NCBI RefSeq assembly: GCF_023074185.1 | Contig: NZ_JADPKY010000114.1 | Coordinates: 1 to 64,000 of the forward strand | Reading direction: 5' to 3' | Origin: Bradyrhizobium sp. 132 | GTDB lineage: Bacteria; Pseudomonadota; Alphaproteobacteria; Rhizobiales; Xanthobacteraceae | DNA: 64,000 bases | Notes under the pieces: generated by a model | What the model was told of the DNA's origin: nothing | Databases searched by the model: none | What the model saw: the letters and a program-made list of their open reading frames with translations, nothing else | Shown here: positions 53,998-62,607 of the stretch, piece by piece | Position numbering within the stretch: the stretch's first letter is position 1 | Layout of the letters: each line of letters opens with the position of its first letter | Made by a program: the position numbers and the translations under genes

Positions 53998-54238
53998 TTG
54001 TCTCATCGCGTCCGGCCAGATAGTCGCGCACCGCATCAACTCGGTAAAGCGGGCGGCCATCGACGTAGCGCCATTTCAGCGGGTGGTTCGGATTGCGCCG
54101 CCATAGCTCCAGGGCTCCAGGCGTGCGCCGGATCACGGCGGCCGTTTCTAATGCCGTTAAGTTTGAGCTGCCCGGCAGCGAATCGATATCGAACGTCGCG
54201 GGCGGCGGCATGCCGCGATTCTTCCGAGGTCGCTTCAT
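53942..54238 (-). CDS. Excisionase-like small HTH protein
   Basis: A 98-residue protein with a MerR/AlpA-like helix-turn-helix (LTALETAAVIRRTPGALELW, then KWRYVDGRPLYRVDAVRDYL). Proteins of this form act as recombination-directionality factors. It is convergent with the integrase and overlaps its last 56 bases. The start at 54238 is chosen within a longer frame; other starts are possible. Confidence 0.7.
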   Translation of the reverse strand: MKRPRKNRGMPPPATFDIDSLPGSSNLTALETAAVIRRTPGALELWRRNPNHPLKWRYVDGRPLYRVDAVRDYLAGRDETTKSLQPHNAREDGQAIRP

Positions 54239-55016
54239 GGTGCGGAGCGTCTCCTTCAAGTGGCCCATCGTCAACTCTCACGATTGAAGCGAGCGAGGCT
54301 CTTGTGTATTCGCCTGGTCGCTTCTTGGGCGGGGACGTCAAGAGAATCAACGCAGTCGTCGAACTTTCCCTGTCGAGTGCCGCCGATTTGACCATCATGC
54401 TCCGGTTGATGTTGCATAGGAACACGTTAATTGCGCGTCGTAGGATTGGATATCAACGCGAATAGAAGAAAAGTTGCTGGTAGCTAGCCGAGACCACTCC
54501 GCTCGCATTGCGGCCCTGCGAGTGGCCACGTCAGCGGCCCGGTCACGCCCGCAGGCTATTGGCCGTCATGGGAAGCATGTCGAAGAATGAAAAACGAATT
54601 GATAGGTAGTTCGACGCTTCGTAGCTACATCGAGGCGGGCCGGCGGACATCGGAATTGATTTGGCAATACGGACTTGCTTGGCGCCAAAGGCGCCTCACG
54701 GAAACGACTCGGCACGACGCCACTAGGACGGCGCGTCATGGAAGAACTTCGATGATCCATCTACCGACCGCTTTCAACTGGCGTTCCATAAAAGCGACGC
54801 ACCGCGGTCCAGGATCGGGTTCGTTCCCTGGCTGCCATTCCTATGCGCCCAATGCACGCGAGCGCCATGGGAATCTGTGTCAACCTGGCGATAAGATCTG
54901 GCTCCTTCATCGCGTCAGGCGCATTAGCCCCAAGGGCCATTCTGGCAGCAGAGTCAACAGTTTAGACGACAATGCCGCTGGAACAAGATATGTTTAAGGA
55001 TCATTATCGATAAGAA
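54239..55016. other. Non-coding or decayed stretch, no supported gene
   Basis: About 780 bases between the excisionase-like gene and the hipBA control region. Open frames here (for example 54587-54997 plus strand) have atypical composition and no recognisable domain, so I treat them as chance frames. Confidence 0.5.
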
Positions 55017-55060
55017 GATCTGTTCACGTTTCGCTTGACTGCGATCTGCGATCTGTTTAC
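55017..55060. promoter_or_regulatory. Direct repeats upstream of hipBA
   Basis: GATCTGTTCAC at 55017-55027 and GATCTGTTTAC at 55050-55060 differ at one base and start 33 bases apart, just before the hipB start. Such repeats suit autorepression by the HipB antitoxin. The region is AT-richer than its surroundings, as expected for a promoter. Confidence 0.4.
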
Positions 55061-55095
55061 ATATCATTTCGGGGTTAATGATCCGGGAACATATC

Positions 55096-55407
55096 ATGGC
55101 TTCGGCTCCAAGCCCGCTGCTCGAGGAACTTGGCCTGCACTTTCGCAGAGCGCGAAGGGCTGCTGGCCTGTCCCAGGAGCAAGTCGCCCTCCGGGCGAAC
55201 ATTAGCAGGCCCCGCTATCGCGACATTGAAACGGGTGCCGCTGCAGCGCGCGCAACGACACTCGTCAACGTTGCTCGCGCCCTTGGCATGGAAATGATGC
55301 TGATTCCGCAAGCGATGGTACCGGCTATTCAATCAATGCTGCAGCCAGCTACGGGCGATGATGACCATCCTGCGTTCACGTCAGATGTTGAGGAGGAGCA
55401 TGAATAA
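55096..55407 (+). CDS. hipB: HipB-like XRE-family antitoxin
   Basis: A 103-residue protein with an XRE helix-turn-helix (LHFRRARRAAGLSQEQVALR, then ANISRPRYRDIETGAAAARA), residues 12-66. It overlaps the hipA start by eight bases, the usual hipBA arrangement. It neutralises HipA and represses the operon. An ATG at 55078 would add six residues. Confidence 0.88.
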   Translation: MASAPSPLLEELGLHFRRARRAAGLSQEQVALRANISRPRYRDIETGAAAARATTLVNVARALGMEMMLIPQAMVPAIQSMLQPATGDDDHPAFTSDVEEEHE

Positions 55408-56644
55408 GCCTGTCCTCGCGGCTGAACGTATCCAATCGCTCGACATCTCATTAAACGATCTTGCCGTCGGCACGCTCGTGCGAACGCCGGGCGACTACAG
55501 CGCATTCAATCTCTTGCCCGCGTATCGGAGCTTGAACGACCCTCCGATTTTCAGCCTGTCGCTTCGCTCGGCGGATGGCAGCCTCCGCCGGGATCCCAAA
55601 CCCATACGCGGCGCGCTGCCGCCGTTCTTCGCGAACTTGCTGCCCGAAGAGAAACTGCGCGAAGCAATGGAAAAGCACCACGCAGCGTCAGTAAGACCTG
55701 GAAACGACTTCGATCTCTTGGCAGCACTGGGGACAAATCTACCGGGAGCGGTACGAGCGTTGCCGAGCGACGGCGTTCCCGTTCTGGCCGGGCCAGAATC
55801 AGAAGGCAAGAAGAAGGCGCGCTTTTCGCTCGCCGGTGTCCAGATGAAGCTCTCCGTCATCAAAAATACCGGAAAAGAAGGGGGGATCACGCTGGCCGTC
55901 GACGATGAGCAAGGGCAGTACATCGCGAAATTTCCCTCCCTCACCCACATTGGGCTTTCGGAAAACGAATTCGCGATCCTAGCCTTAGCGGAAGCGCTAG
56001 GGATGGAAGTGCCTGCACGTGAGCTCGTCGAAAAGACGGATTTCGCCGGCATTCCGGAAGAGTTTAACACCATGTCCACGGGCAAAGTGCTTCTTGTCCG
56101 TCGCTTCGATCGCGGTGCCGATGCAGCGCGCGTGCATATGGAGGACTTTGCACAGGTCTTCGGCCGCTATCCGTCCGAGAAATATACCGGTGCGGCGTAT
56201 CACAATATCGCGGCCGCGCTGAACAGCGGTGTCTCGTTCGATTCCGCGATCGAATTTGTCCGTCGTCTTGCGCTCACCGCGATCACCGGCAATGGCGACA
56301 TGCATCTCAAGAATTGGTCGTTACTGTATCCTGGAGACGGACGGAGGCCTACGTTGGCGCCAATCTACGACGTGCTCTCAACAATTTCGTATATCCCGAA
56401 AGATGGTCTAGCATTGAGCCTTGCGGGCGAAAAGTCATTCAAGGCCCTGACTCCAGAGCGCTGGCGCAATTTCGCGAACCGCAGCCGTCTTCCAGAGGGG
56501 GCAGTGGTGACGGCTGTAGCTGAGACCGCGGCGGCCGTGCGCGACAGGTGGTCAGTTCTTCCAGAACGCGACGTCGTGCCTGGGCAGGTTCTCGAACGGA
56601 TCGATGCACATATCGACGAAATGGTACCCATCCTTGACCCTTAG
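55400..56644 (+). CDS. hipA: HipA-family serine/threonine kinase toxin
   Basis: A 414-residue intact HipA. The N-terminal couple-HipA domain (about 1-110) is followed by the kinase: RFSLAGVQMKLSVI near 140, the catalytic Asp in LTAITGNGDMHLKNWSLLYP near 300, and the metal Asp in LAPIYDVLSTISYIP near 328. Family members phosphorylate glutamyl-tRNA synthetase or other targets and halt growth. The start at 55400 follows AGGAGGAG and lies inside the antitoxin gene, giving translational coupling. Confidence 0.92.
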   Translation: MNKPVLAAERIQSLDISLNDLAVGTLVRTPGDYSAFNLLPAYRSLNDPPIFSLSLRSADGSLRRDPKPIRGALPPFFANLLPEEKLREAMEKHHAASVRPGNDFDLLAALGTNLPGAVRALPSDGVPVLAGPESEGKKKARFSLAGVQMKLSVIKNTGKEGGITLAVDDEQGQYIAKFPSLTHIGLSENEFAILALAEALGMEVPARELVEKTDFAGIPEEFNTMSTGKVLLVRRFDRGADAARVHMEDFAQVFGRYPSEKYTGAAYHNIAAALNSGVSFDSAIEFVRRLALTAITGNGDMHLKNWSLLYPGDGRRPTLAPIYDVLSTISYIPKDGLALSLAGEKSFKALTPERWRNFANRSRLPEGAVVTAVAETAAAVRDRWSVLPERDVVPGQVLERIDAHIDEMVPILDP

Positions 56645-56709
56645 GCGCGGCACTGATTGCAGCACGACCTGGGCTGATCAAGAACCAAGAATAGTATGAG
56701 GATTGCTGG

Positions 56710-57993
56710 ATGCGAAACAATTCAGCATCACATGGATTGTGGGCTCTCACCGCGCCACCGGCGCCAGACACTGTTTCCCTCGCCAGTGACACCGCAGCGG
56801 ATGTGATCGTGATTGGCGCTGGATATACCGGGCTGTCGTCTGCACTTCATCTCGCCGAAGGAGGGGCGCGCGTCGCGCTGTTGGAGGCGTCCGAAATTGG
56901 GTTCGGCGGTTCGGGCCGGAACGTCGGTCTGGTTAACGCGGGCATGTGGGTGATGCCTGACACCCTTCCGGATACGCTCGGCGTCCCGTTCGGCGAACGG
57001 TTGATTGAACAACTCGGCCGTGGACCGCAAAAGGTGTTCGACCTCATCCAAAAGCATGGCATCGAATGTGAAGTGGAACGTGCCGGTACCCTGCATTGTG
57101 CCGTCGGACGTAAGGGCTTGCAAGAGATCGAGGCCCGCGCCGAACAGTGGCAGAAGCGTGGCGCCCCTGTCGTAGTGCTAAATGCAGATGAGACACGCAG
57201 GAAAGTCGGCGGTGGCGAATACAGCGGGGCGCTGCTCGATAAGCGCGCCGGGACGATACAGCCGCTGGCCTATGTGCACGGTCTAGCGAGAGCCGCGCTT
57301 GCAGCGGGGGCTAGGATATTCACACAGAGCGAGGCTGTTACTGCGCAACACAACGGCCTGCGCTGGAGGATTAGCACAGAAAGCGGATCGGTAGATGCGG
57401 AATGGGTGATCGTTGCGACGGATGCCTATGCTAAAGGACTTTGGTCGCAGGTACGGCAGGAGCAGATCCATCTGCCCTACTTCAACTTTGCTACAGGTTC
57501 TCTGCCGGATGGTCTGAGGAAGTCGATCCTGCCTGAACGGCAGGGAGCGTGGGACACTCGAGAGGTCCTCTCTTCATTTCGCTTGGATCGCTCCGGGCGC
57601 CTCGTGTTTGGCAGTGTTGGTGCCCTTGAGGGTATTGGCGCATCCGTTCACCGGGCATGGGCTCAGAGATCGTTGCGCAAGCTGTTTCCGGGACTTCAGC
57701 ATGTCGAGTTTGAAACCGGCTGGTTCGGCATGATTGGAATGACCTCGAACAACCTGCCGCGCTTTCACGAGCTCGACCGCAACGTCGTTGCTTTCAGCGG
57801 TTACAACGGTCGCGGCATCGCACCTGGCACAGTCTTTGGCAGTGTGTTGGCTTCGTACGTTCTGGGTCAGATCGCGGAGAACGATCTTCCGCTGCCGGTC
57901 ACTGCCGTTGAACGGCGACGCTTTCGTGCCGCGCGGGAAGCCTTCTACATCGCGGGGTCCCAACTTGTTCACCTAATGGATACCCGGTTCTGA
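56710..57993 (+). CDS. FAD-dependent amine/amino-acid oxidase (DadA-like)
   Basis: A 427-residue DAO-family flavoprotein. The dinucleotide motif is DVIVIGAGYTGLSSALHLAE near residue 31, followed by EASEIGFGGSGRNVGLVN, and the C-terminal FAD-binding segment is FSGYNGRGIAPGTVFGSVLA near 375. It resembles D-amino-acid dehydrogenases and gamma-glutamylputrescine oxidases. It lies directly upstream of an ornithine cyclodeaminase remnant, so the pair once formed an amino-acid catabolic unit. The reading frame is intact. Confidence 0.88.
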   Translation: MRNNSASHGLWALTAPPAPDTVSLASDTAADVIVIGAGYTGLSSALHLAEGGARVALLEASEIGFGGSGRNVGLVNAGMWVMPDTLPDTLGVPFGERLIEQLGRGPQKVFDLIQKHGIECEVERAGTLHCAVGRKGLQEIEARAEQWQKRGAPVVVLNADETRRKVGGGEYSGALLDKRAGTIQPLAYVHGLARAALAAGARIFTQSEAVTAQHNGLRWRISTESGSVDAEWVIVATDAYAKGLWSQVRQEQIHLPYFNFATGSLPDGLRKSILPERQGAWDTREVLSSFRLDRSGRLVFGSVGALEGIGASVHRAWAQRSLRKLFPGLQHVEFETGWFGMIGMTSNNLPRFHELDRNVVAFSGYNGRGIAPGTVFGSVLASYVLGQIAENDLPLPVTAVERRRFRAAREAFYIAGSQLVHLMDTRF

Positions 57994-58239
57994 TTACTCA
58001 AACGAGTTCGCCAAGTATGGGACTGTCATCGGCATGCTCATGACTCAACTTCGCGCTCCGACGGCCATTGACCTCGATCTGTTGCTACGAGGCGAGAGAT
58101 TTTGTGTTCTGTACGTTCAGTCGAGCTTCACACGGAATTTAAACGCTGGCGACGGCCTCTTTGGCGGCGGTATAGACCGTGCTGTCATCGAGCGACGGGT
58201 GCTAAACTCGTCCGAACTTCGAATGAAAACGAGGAAATC

Positions 58240-59129
58240 ATGTCGCGTTATTTCTCCGCCCAGAGGTAGATGCCGGCCTCGACTATCCCAGGTTGATCGA
58301 TGCCTTAAGCGAAGCCGTCCGGCGCGGCGGAGAAGCGATGCCAGTGCGGCAGAGCTATAATGTTGGTACCGCTGCAAGCCCAGGTCGTCTCCTGACAATG
58401 CCGGCTTGAGAGCGGGGCAAGGCACTCGGCGTGAAGCTGGTGACCGTGTTTCCGAAGAGCGGGGCATGCGGTCTCCCTGCCTTTCCTCGCTCTACATGCT
58501 GTTCGACGGCAACCGGCCGGCCGCGCGCAATGATCGATGGCGAAACACTCACTAATCGGCGTACAGCCGCCGCCTCCGCGCTCGCATCACGACATCTCTC
58601 ACGCCCCGACAGCCGCACGCTGCTGCTGATTGTAACCGGCCTGCTCGCCTCCTATTTGGCCGTTGCCCATCGCGCAGTTAGGCCGATTGAAGCCGTGCTG
58701 GTCTGGGGATGCAATGCGCAACGTGTCCAAGCTCTCGCGGACACGCTTGAGCATCAGGGTCTCAAGGCGAAACCGGCTGCTGATCTGACGGACGCTCTCT
58801 CGGTGGCGGACATCGTTAGCTGCGCCACCACGTCACGTGAGCCGCTGATCGTAGGCCAGCACCTCAGGCCAGGAACACATCTCGATCTCGTCGGCGCATT
58901 CACGCCAGAAATGCGTGGACCGACGACGATGCTGTTTGCCGCAGCCGCGTGTTCGTAGATACTATGCGGGTGCCCCCAGGCCGGTGGGACGCCTCAATGA
59001 TTTGTGGGGGATCTTCATGAGTTAACCAATGGTTTGAAGTCTGGCCGCCTTTCGCAGCAAGAGATCACTCTCTTCAAGTCTGTTGGGGCCGCAATCGAAG
59101 ATCTTGCGGCTGCGAATCTTCTTACATGA
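58240..59129 (+). pseudogene. Ornithine cyclodeaminase family protein, decayed
   Basis: Fragments in different frames join into one protein. They run MSRYFSAQ from 58240; EVDAGLDYPRLIDALSEAVR, then SYNVGTAASPGRLLTMPA and an in-frame TGA at 58407; LGVKLVTVFPKSGACGLPA; MIDGETLTNRRTAAASALAS; GTHLDLVGAFTPEMRG; and finally QQEITLFKSVGAAIEDLAAA ending at 59129. At least three frameshifts and one stop are needed. The family reduces or cyclises amino acids with NAD(P). Confidence 0.82.
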
Positions 59130-59303
59130 GAAATAATGGTTTTGAAAAAACACGAGATCGCGTATTAACACTGATGTGCGCCTTCATGCGAGGTTGCCGA
59201 CTCTGAAGTGTTTCGCCGAAGTCAGATCGAGGCATGTAAGCGCGAAGAATGCTGACGCCCTAGGCGAATCACTGTTGACGCATCATGTAGCTGATAGCGC
59301 GAA

Positions 59304-59507
59304 TCATCCTGTACGCAGATTTTCTGCCGATACCTCGCCTGAGCTGCCAGTCTTGATCTCGAACCTGATCAAGGCCCCCTCTGCAAGACGGTATAGCCGG
59401 CCTTCTCGACCGCCCTATGTGCACGAAAACGTCGGCTCCGCCATCATCCAGCTTGATAAATCCATAGCCTGGGTCGCGTTTAACCACTTTACGATGCCAG
59501 TTGTCAC
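59304..59507 (-). pseudogene. Cold-shock protein gene, decayed
   Basis: On the minus strand TTGIVKWLN from a GTG at 59507, then GYGFIKLDDGGADVFVHI in a shifted frame, then a second shift into LIRFEIKTGSSGEVSAENLR and the stop at 59304. All CSD segments are recognisable but in different frames, so no functional protein can be made. Confidence 0.78.
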
Positions 59508-60072
59508 TAAGTATCTCCAATTCCAAATGACGGGATCTACCTAATGGCTAGAGAGGGATCAAGTCCGTACTCGTTGCGAACGTGCGATCTTGTCGCCGCG
59601 CAACATGAACCGGCAATAGCAAGCAGCTTCGCGGAACGGTTAGACTGAGCGCGCCCTTGGCTACTTCCGGCGGCGAAGCCTGCGAATCGCGCTGTGTGAG
59701 AATTCTGGGTATCGAGAGCTGAAAATTCACGTCGTCAACCAAACTCAGGCAACGCGACCGCCGCAGATATTAGCGGCATCTGCCGGAGCCCGCGCTCGGC
59801 TTCAAAACAAGGACCTGAAAAGTAACGGTAGTGCACGGATCTGCCCGCGATTCGGACGCAAATTCAGAATGTCCTTTCGGATTTCGGGAGAGGCCCTTTG
59901 ATGTTTTTTCCGGGCCGTTCGGCACGACTTGCCGGCTGTCCAGCATCGAAGCTGATCCTGGACAGGCCAGTGCTCCACGAAGGCGAGCCCACATTTCCCG
60001 AAGAGACGCAGCCAAAAACTCGCGAGAGTGAGTTTCCAATCTAAGGTCACGACAGAGCAAGAAGATTGAAAA
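59508..60072. other. No supported gene
   Basis: 565 bases in the integrated element. Open frames on both strands (for example 59770-60060 minus) are short, lack ribosome sites and resemble nothing I know. No repeat or RNA gene is seen. Confidence 0.5.
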
Positions 60073-60465
60073 CTACCATACGCGCGTGAATGTATCGGCA
60101 CCCTTCAACTTGCCGGGCTTGCCGTTCTTGTCAACGTAGAACAGCGTCCATGAGGTCGGCATTTGAGACCCGTTGAGCTTTCCAACCCACCGGGTGAAGG
60201 AATTGCACTGGGCAAAGGTAACAACAAAATACAAGCCAGCAGGGCTAACGGCTCCCGATGCAGGATATGGAATGCCCTGGCACGCAAACCCTTGAGCATG
60301 GTTTGTGAAAGTCCCTTGTATTGCCCCGCTATTGGCGGACCAAACAAAAAGTTCTGAACCTCGTTCATTCTTCCAGTACGAGGGGGCAGGAAGCCCCTGT
60401 GCGATGGCCTCGGCGGAAAGGAAGAAGGAATGGGCGAGCAGCAAGAGTCCCAGAAGTCTCTTCAT
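60073..60465 (-). CDS. Avidin/streptavidin-family secreted protein
   Basis: A 130-residue protein with a signal peptide (MKRLLGLLLLAHSFFLSAEA). The mature part aligns with streptavidin. WKNERGS matches the W-x-N-x-x-G-S biotin loop (Asn23, Ser27). SGAIQGTFTN matches GALTGTYES with Tyr43 as Phe. NSFTRWVGKL keeps Ser88, Thr90 and Trp92, TSWTLFYV keeps Trp108, and GADTFTRVW keeps Asp128. Trp79 is Phe and Trp120 is not seen. It should bind biotin, perhaps less tightly. The closest known relatives would be bradavidins. Confidence 0.85.
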   Translation of the reverse strand: MKRLLGLLLLAHSFFLSAEAIAQGLPAPSYWKNERGSELFVWSANSGAIQGTFTNHAQGFACQGIPYPASGAVSPAGLYFVVTFAQCNSFTRWVGKLNGSQMPTSWTLFYVDKNGKPGKLKGADTFTRVW

Positions 60466-60547
60466 ATTGAAGCCCCAAAAGAGGTCACTTAAAGGTCGCA
60501 ACGTGGATCATCTAGCGTGATACAACTTGAGGTCATATTCACTGCCA

Positions 60548-60837
60548 TTATCTCGCGTTCGGCATAGGAATGCGGCGCATATACTCGAAATCGCGCTGGA
60601 TCGCGGCGTAGCCGACCCTGTCGAGCCCTCGGCGCTTCTCATCCTCGAATCGGTTCGCCTGGGCGGCCGAGCGCCGAACCGGTGCTCGGTTATTTTGATG
60701 TGCCACGCCTGTGGTCGTCGGAGGAGATGCGGAGAGTAGAGGTCATTGTCCACGAGCTGTATCGGATCGGGCAATCCGCGCCAGGACTCCGACGCGATCG
60801 AATGAGCTGCGCCGGGCAATGGGGAACCCACGGCCAT
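60548..60837 (-). pseudogene. Possible decayed coding segment, family unknown
   Basis: On the minus strand DNDLYSPHLLRRPQAWHIKI-TEHRFGA in one frame appears to continue in another as RFEDEKRRGLDRVGYAAIQR-DFEYMRRIPMPNAR with a stop at 60548. Both pieces have natural composition, unlike the continuation of either frame. I cannot name a family; it is a weak call. Confidence 0.3.
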
Positions 60838-60949
60838 CGACAGCGCGGGCGCACCGAGGCCGATCGAGCAGAAAGACGGCGCCTAACAAGGACAAACGCT
60901 GCTAATCGCCATGGTTGCAATGGTAAAGTTCCCACTGACTGGGGGCAAC

Positions 60950-61183
60950 ATGGTTAAGGCATTTCGCAATACGGTCATGGCACTTACTTTTATGGGAGTT
61001 GCCGGCTGCAACATGTTTTGGAATTTCATGAATGACTATATGGTCTGCGGCCTTGCGCTGGCGGCTTCAGTGACAGCAGGCTTTTGCGTTGAGCGCATCT
61101 TCATCGAGCGGTCCCGTCGGGAGATGATCCGCCTCTACGGCGCGGACTGGCATTCGGCGGAGAACCGACAGCTCGACTCATGA
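60950..61183 (+). CDS. Small putative lipoprotein/membrane protein
   Basis: A 77-residue protein starting after GGGGGCAAC. It has a lipobox-like LTFMGVAGC near residue 20, then a second hydrophobic stretch (YMVCGLALAASVTAGFCVER) and a charged C-terminus (IERSRREMIRLYGADW). It could be a lipoprotein or a two-helix membrane protein. No family is recognised. Confidence 0.55.
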   Translation: MVKAFRNTVMALTFMGVAGCNMFWNFMNDYMVCGLALAASVTAGFCVERIFIERSRREMIRLYGADWHSAENRQLDS

Positions 61184-62026
61184 ACGTAACCCGTCGCCCG
61201 CCGTCATTTTCATCATCCAATTGTTCGCATTCGACCCGAGGAGCCTGGCCCGATCGAGCCTGGCCCGATGATTAAACCGGTCCATCCATTCCGGTTCGCT
61301 CGCATCGAGCGCCTGCGAGAGCTGCTTGAACGAGACTACCGAATGGTAGTTGACCCGAATACGGGCGTGAGCACCACGAAGCTGGTGAGACACGATCCGC
61401 AGCTGCTTGATGCAGGTTTGGTACTCGATCGTGATCCAGAAGGGTGCGAGCTGGGTCCTTGGTCGAGAGCCTGCGAGCGCTACGGCACGCAACCGGTCGA
61501 TACGCCCGAGTAGCATCACGATCTGGAAGGGCGACCACCACAAGCTGGTAGGGGGCGATTGGACGCGCCCGTGCATCCACCACCCGCATCGCCAAGAGCG
61601 GACTTTTGGATTCCATACGCAACAGAATGTTGCGGTTGAATCGAGGTGGATTTGTATGCCGGCTGGCAAGGCTCACGTCGCGAGCCCACGACACTCCAGA
61701 GCGTCTTCGCCTATCCGCCGCTGGCGCACCGTATCAGCTCTCGTTTTGAATGCAACGCTGGCTCGGCCAGACGTGAGTTTGTGCGTGCGTTCGAGGCCTA
61801 TCGGTCGCGAAACCTTCACGTCCTTGTCAGCTACAGTGACACGATTCATTCCGATCGCAGATCTCGCGAAGCTCAATGAGAAAGTCCTCGCGGATGATAC
61901 GGTTGTATCTGAGCGCATTCCACGTCATTCCCAAGGAGCGAGATTGGGCATTTCGGCTAGTCAGGGGGCAAGTGATTGAATTTGTGCTCGTTGCGCGTCC
62001 GTAGAGCTTCACTGGATTGTCCGGTC
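61184..62026. other. No confidently supported gene
   Basis: 843 bases with overlapping open frames on both strands. The best candidate is 61268-61513 (plus, 81 residues, MIKPVHPFRFARIERLREL...), and 61876-62004 (plus, 42 residues, ending RGQVIEFVLVARP) also has natural composition. Neither has a good ribosome site or a domain I know, and the minus-strand frame 61178-61669 conflicts with the first. Treated as decayed DNA. Confidence 0.4.
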
Positions 62027-62536
62027 TCACAACCTCATTTGCTCAGCGGGGGGCATTCCTGGCCAAATGAGCCGCTTCTCGTAGAAGATCACTGCATATC
62101 CGTGCAACATCCCTTCCCTGCGGCGAACATAGCCAGCGCTCTCATAAAGTCTTTGGGCCCCTACTTGGATCGTTGTTGTATCGAGCATTATCCACTTGAA
62201 ACCGAGAGCAACAGCTCGCGACTCCAATTCACGAAGAACCCTCCTTCCAAACCCTCGTCGCTGAAAGACGGGGTCGACCCGCATACGTTTTAGTTCTGCG
62301 ATATCATCATCAAAAGGTTTCAGCCCACCCATGGCAGCGAACCGGGGACCAATATGCGCAACTACGAAGTCACCGCCCGAGGCGATGTATACTTCCCCGA
62401 TATTGCGTAAATCATCCTCCCAAGCCCCTTCCGGGCCACACACACCAACATCCTGCGATGCGCTTCTGTGCAGATGCCATGCATCATCGCTATCCCCGGA
62501 CTCGAACCGACGAAGGATCAGTTCGTCTTGAGACAT
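62027..62536 (-). CDS. GNAT-family N-acetyltransferase
   Basis: A 169-residue GNAT protein. The acetyl-CoA loop is in LKRMRVDPVFQRRGFGRRVL (R-x-x-G-x-G/A pattern) near residue 85, followed by LDTTTIQVGAQRLYESAGYV, the conserved motif B. The length is normal. It transfers acetyl to an unknown amine; on mobile elements such genes may modify toxins or antibiotics. The reading frame is intact. Confidence 0.9.
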   Translation of the reverse strand: MSQDELILRRFESGDSDDAWHLHRSASQDVGVCGPEGAWEDDLRNIGEVYIASGGDFVVAHIGPRFAAMGGLKPFDDDIAELKRMRVDPVFQRRGFGRRVLRELESRAVALGFKWIMLDTTTIQVGAQRLYESAGYVRRREGMLHGYAVIFYEKRLIWPGMPPAEQMRL

Positions 62537-62607
62537 CGACTATTACCTCTCGACCGGTGGCGGACGCCTGCGCCTTTGTTTTTAGCCACGCAGAGACCAC
62601 CGTCGGC

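Noticed and set aside
54587..54997. A 136-codon plus-strand frame in the element
   Set aside because: Odd residue composition, no ribosome site and no domain; likely chance.
61178..61669. A 163-codon minus-strand frame
   Set aside because: It overlaps competing plus-strand frames, lacks a ribosome site and resembles nothing recognisable.
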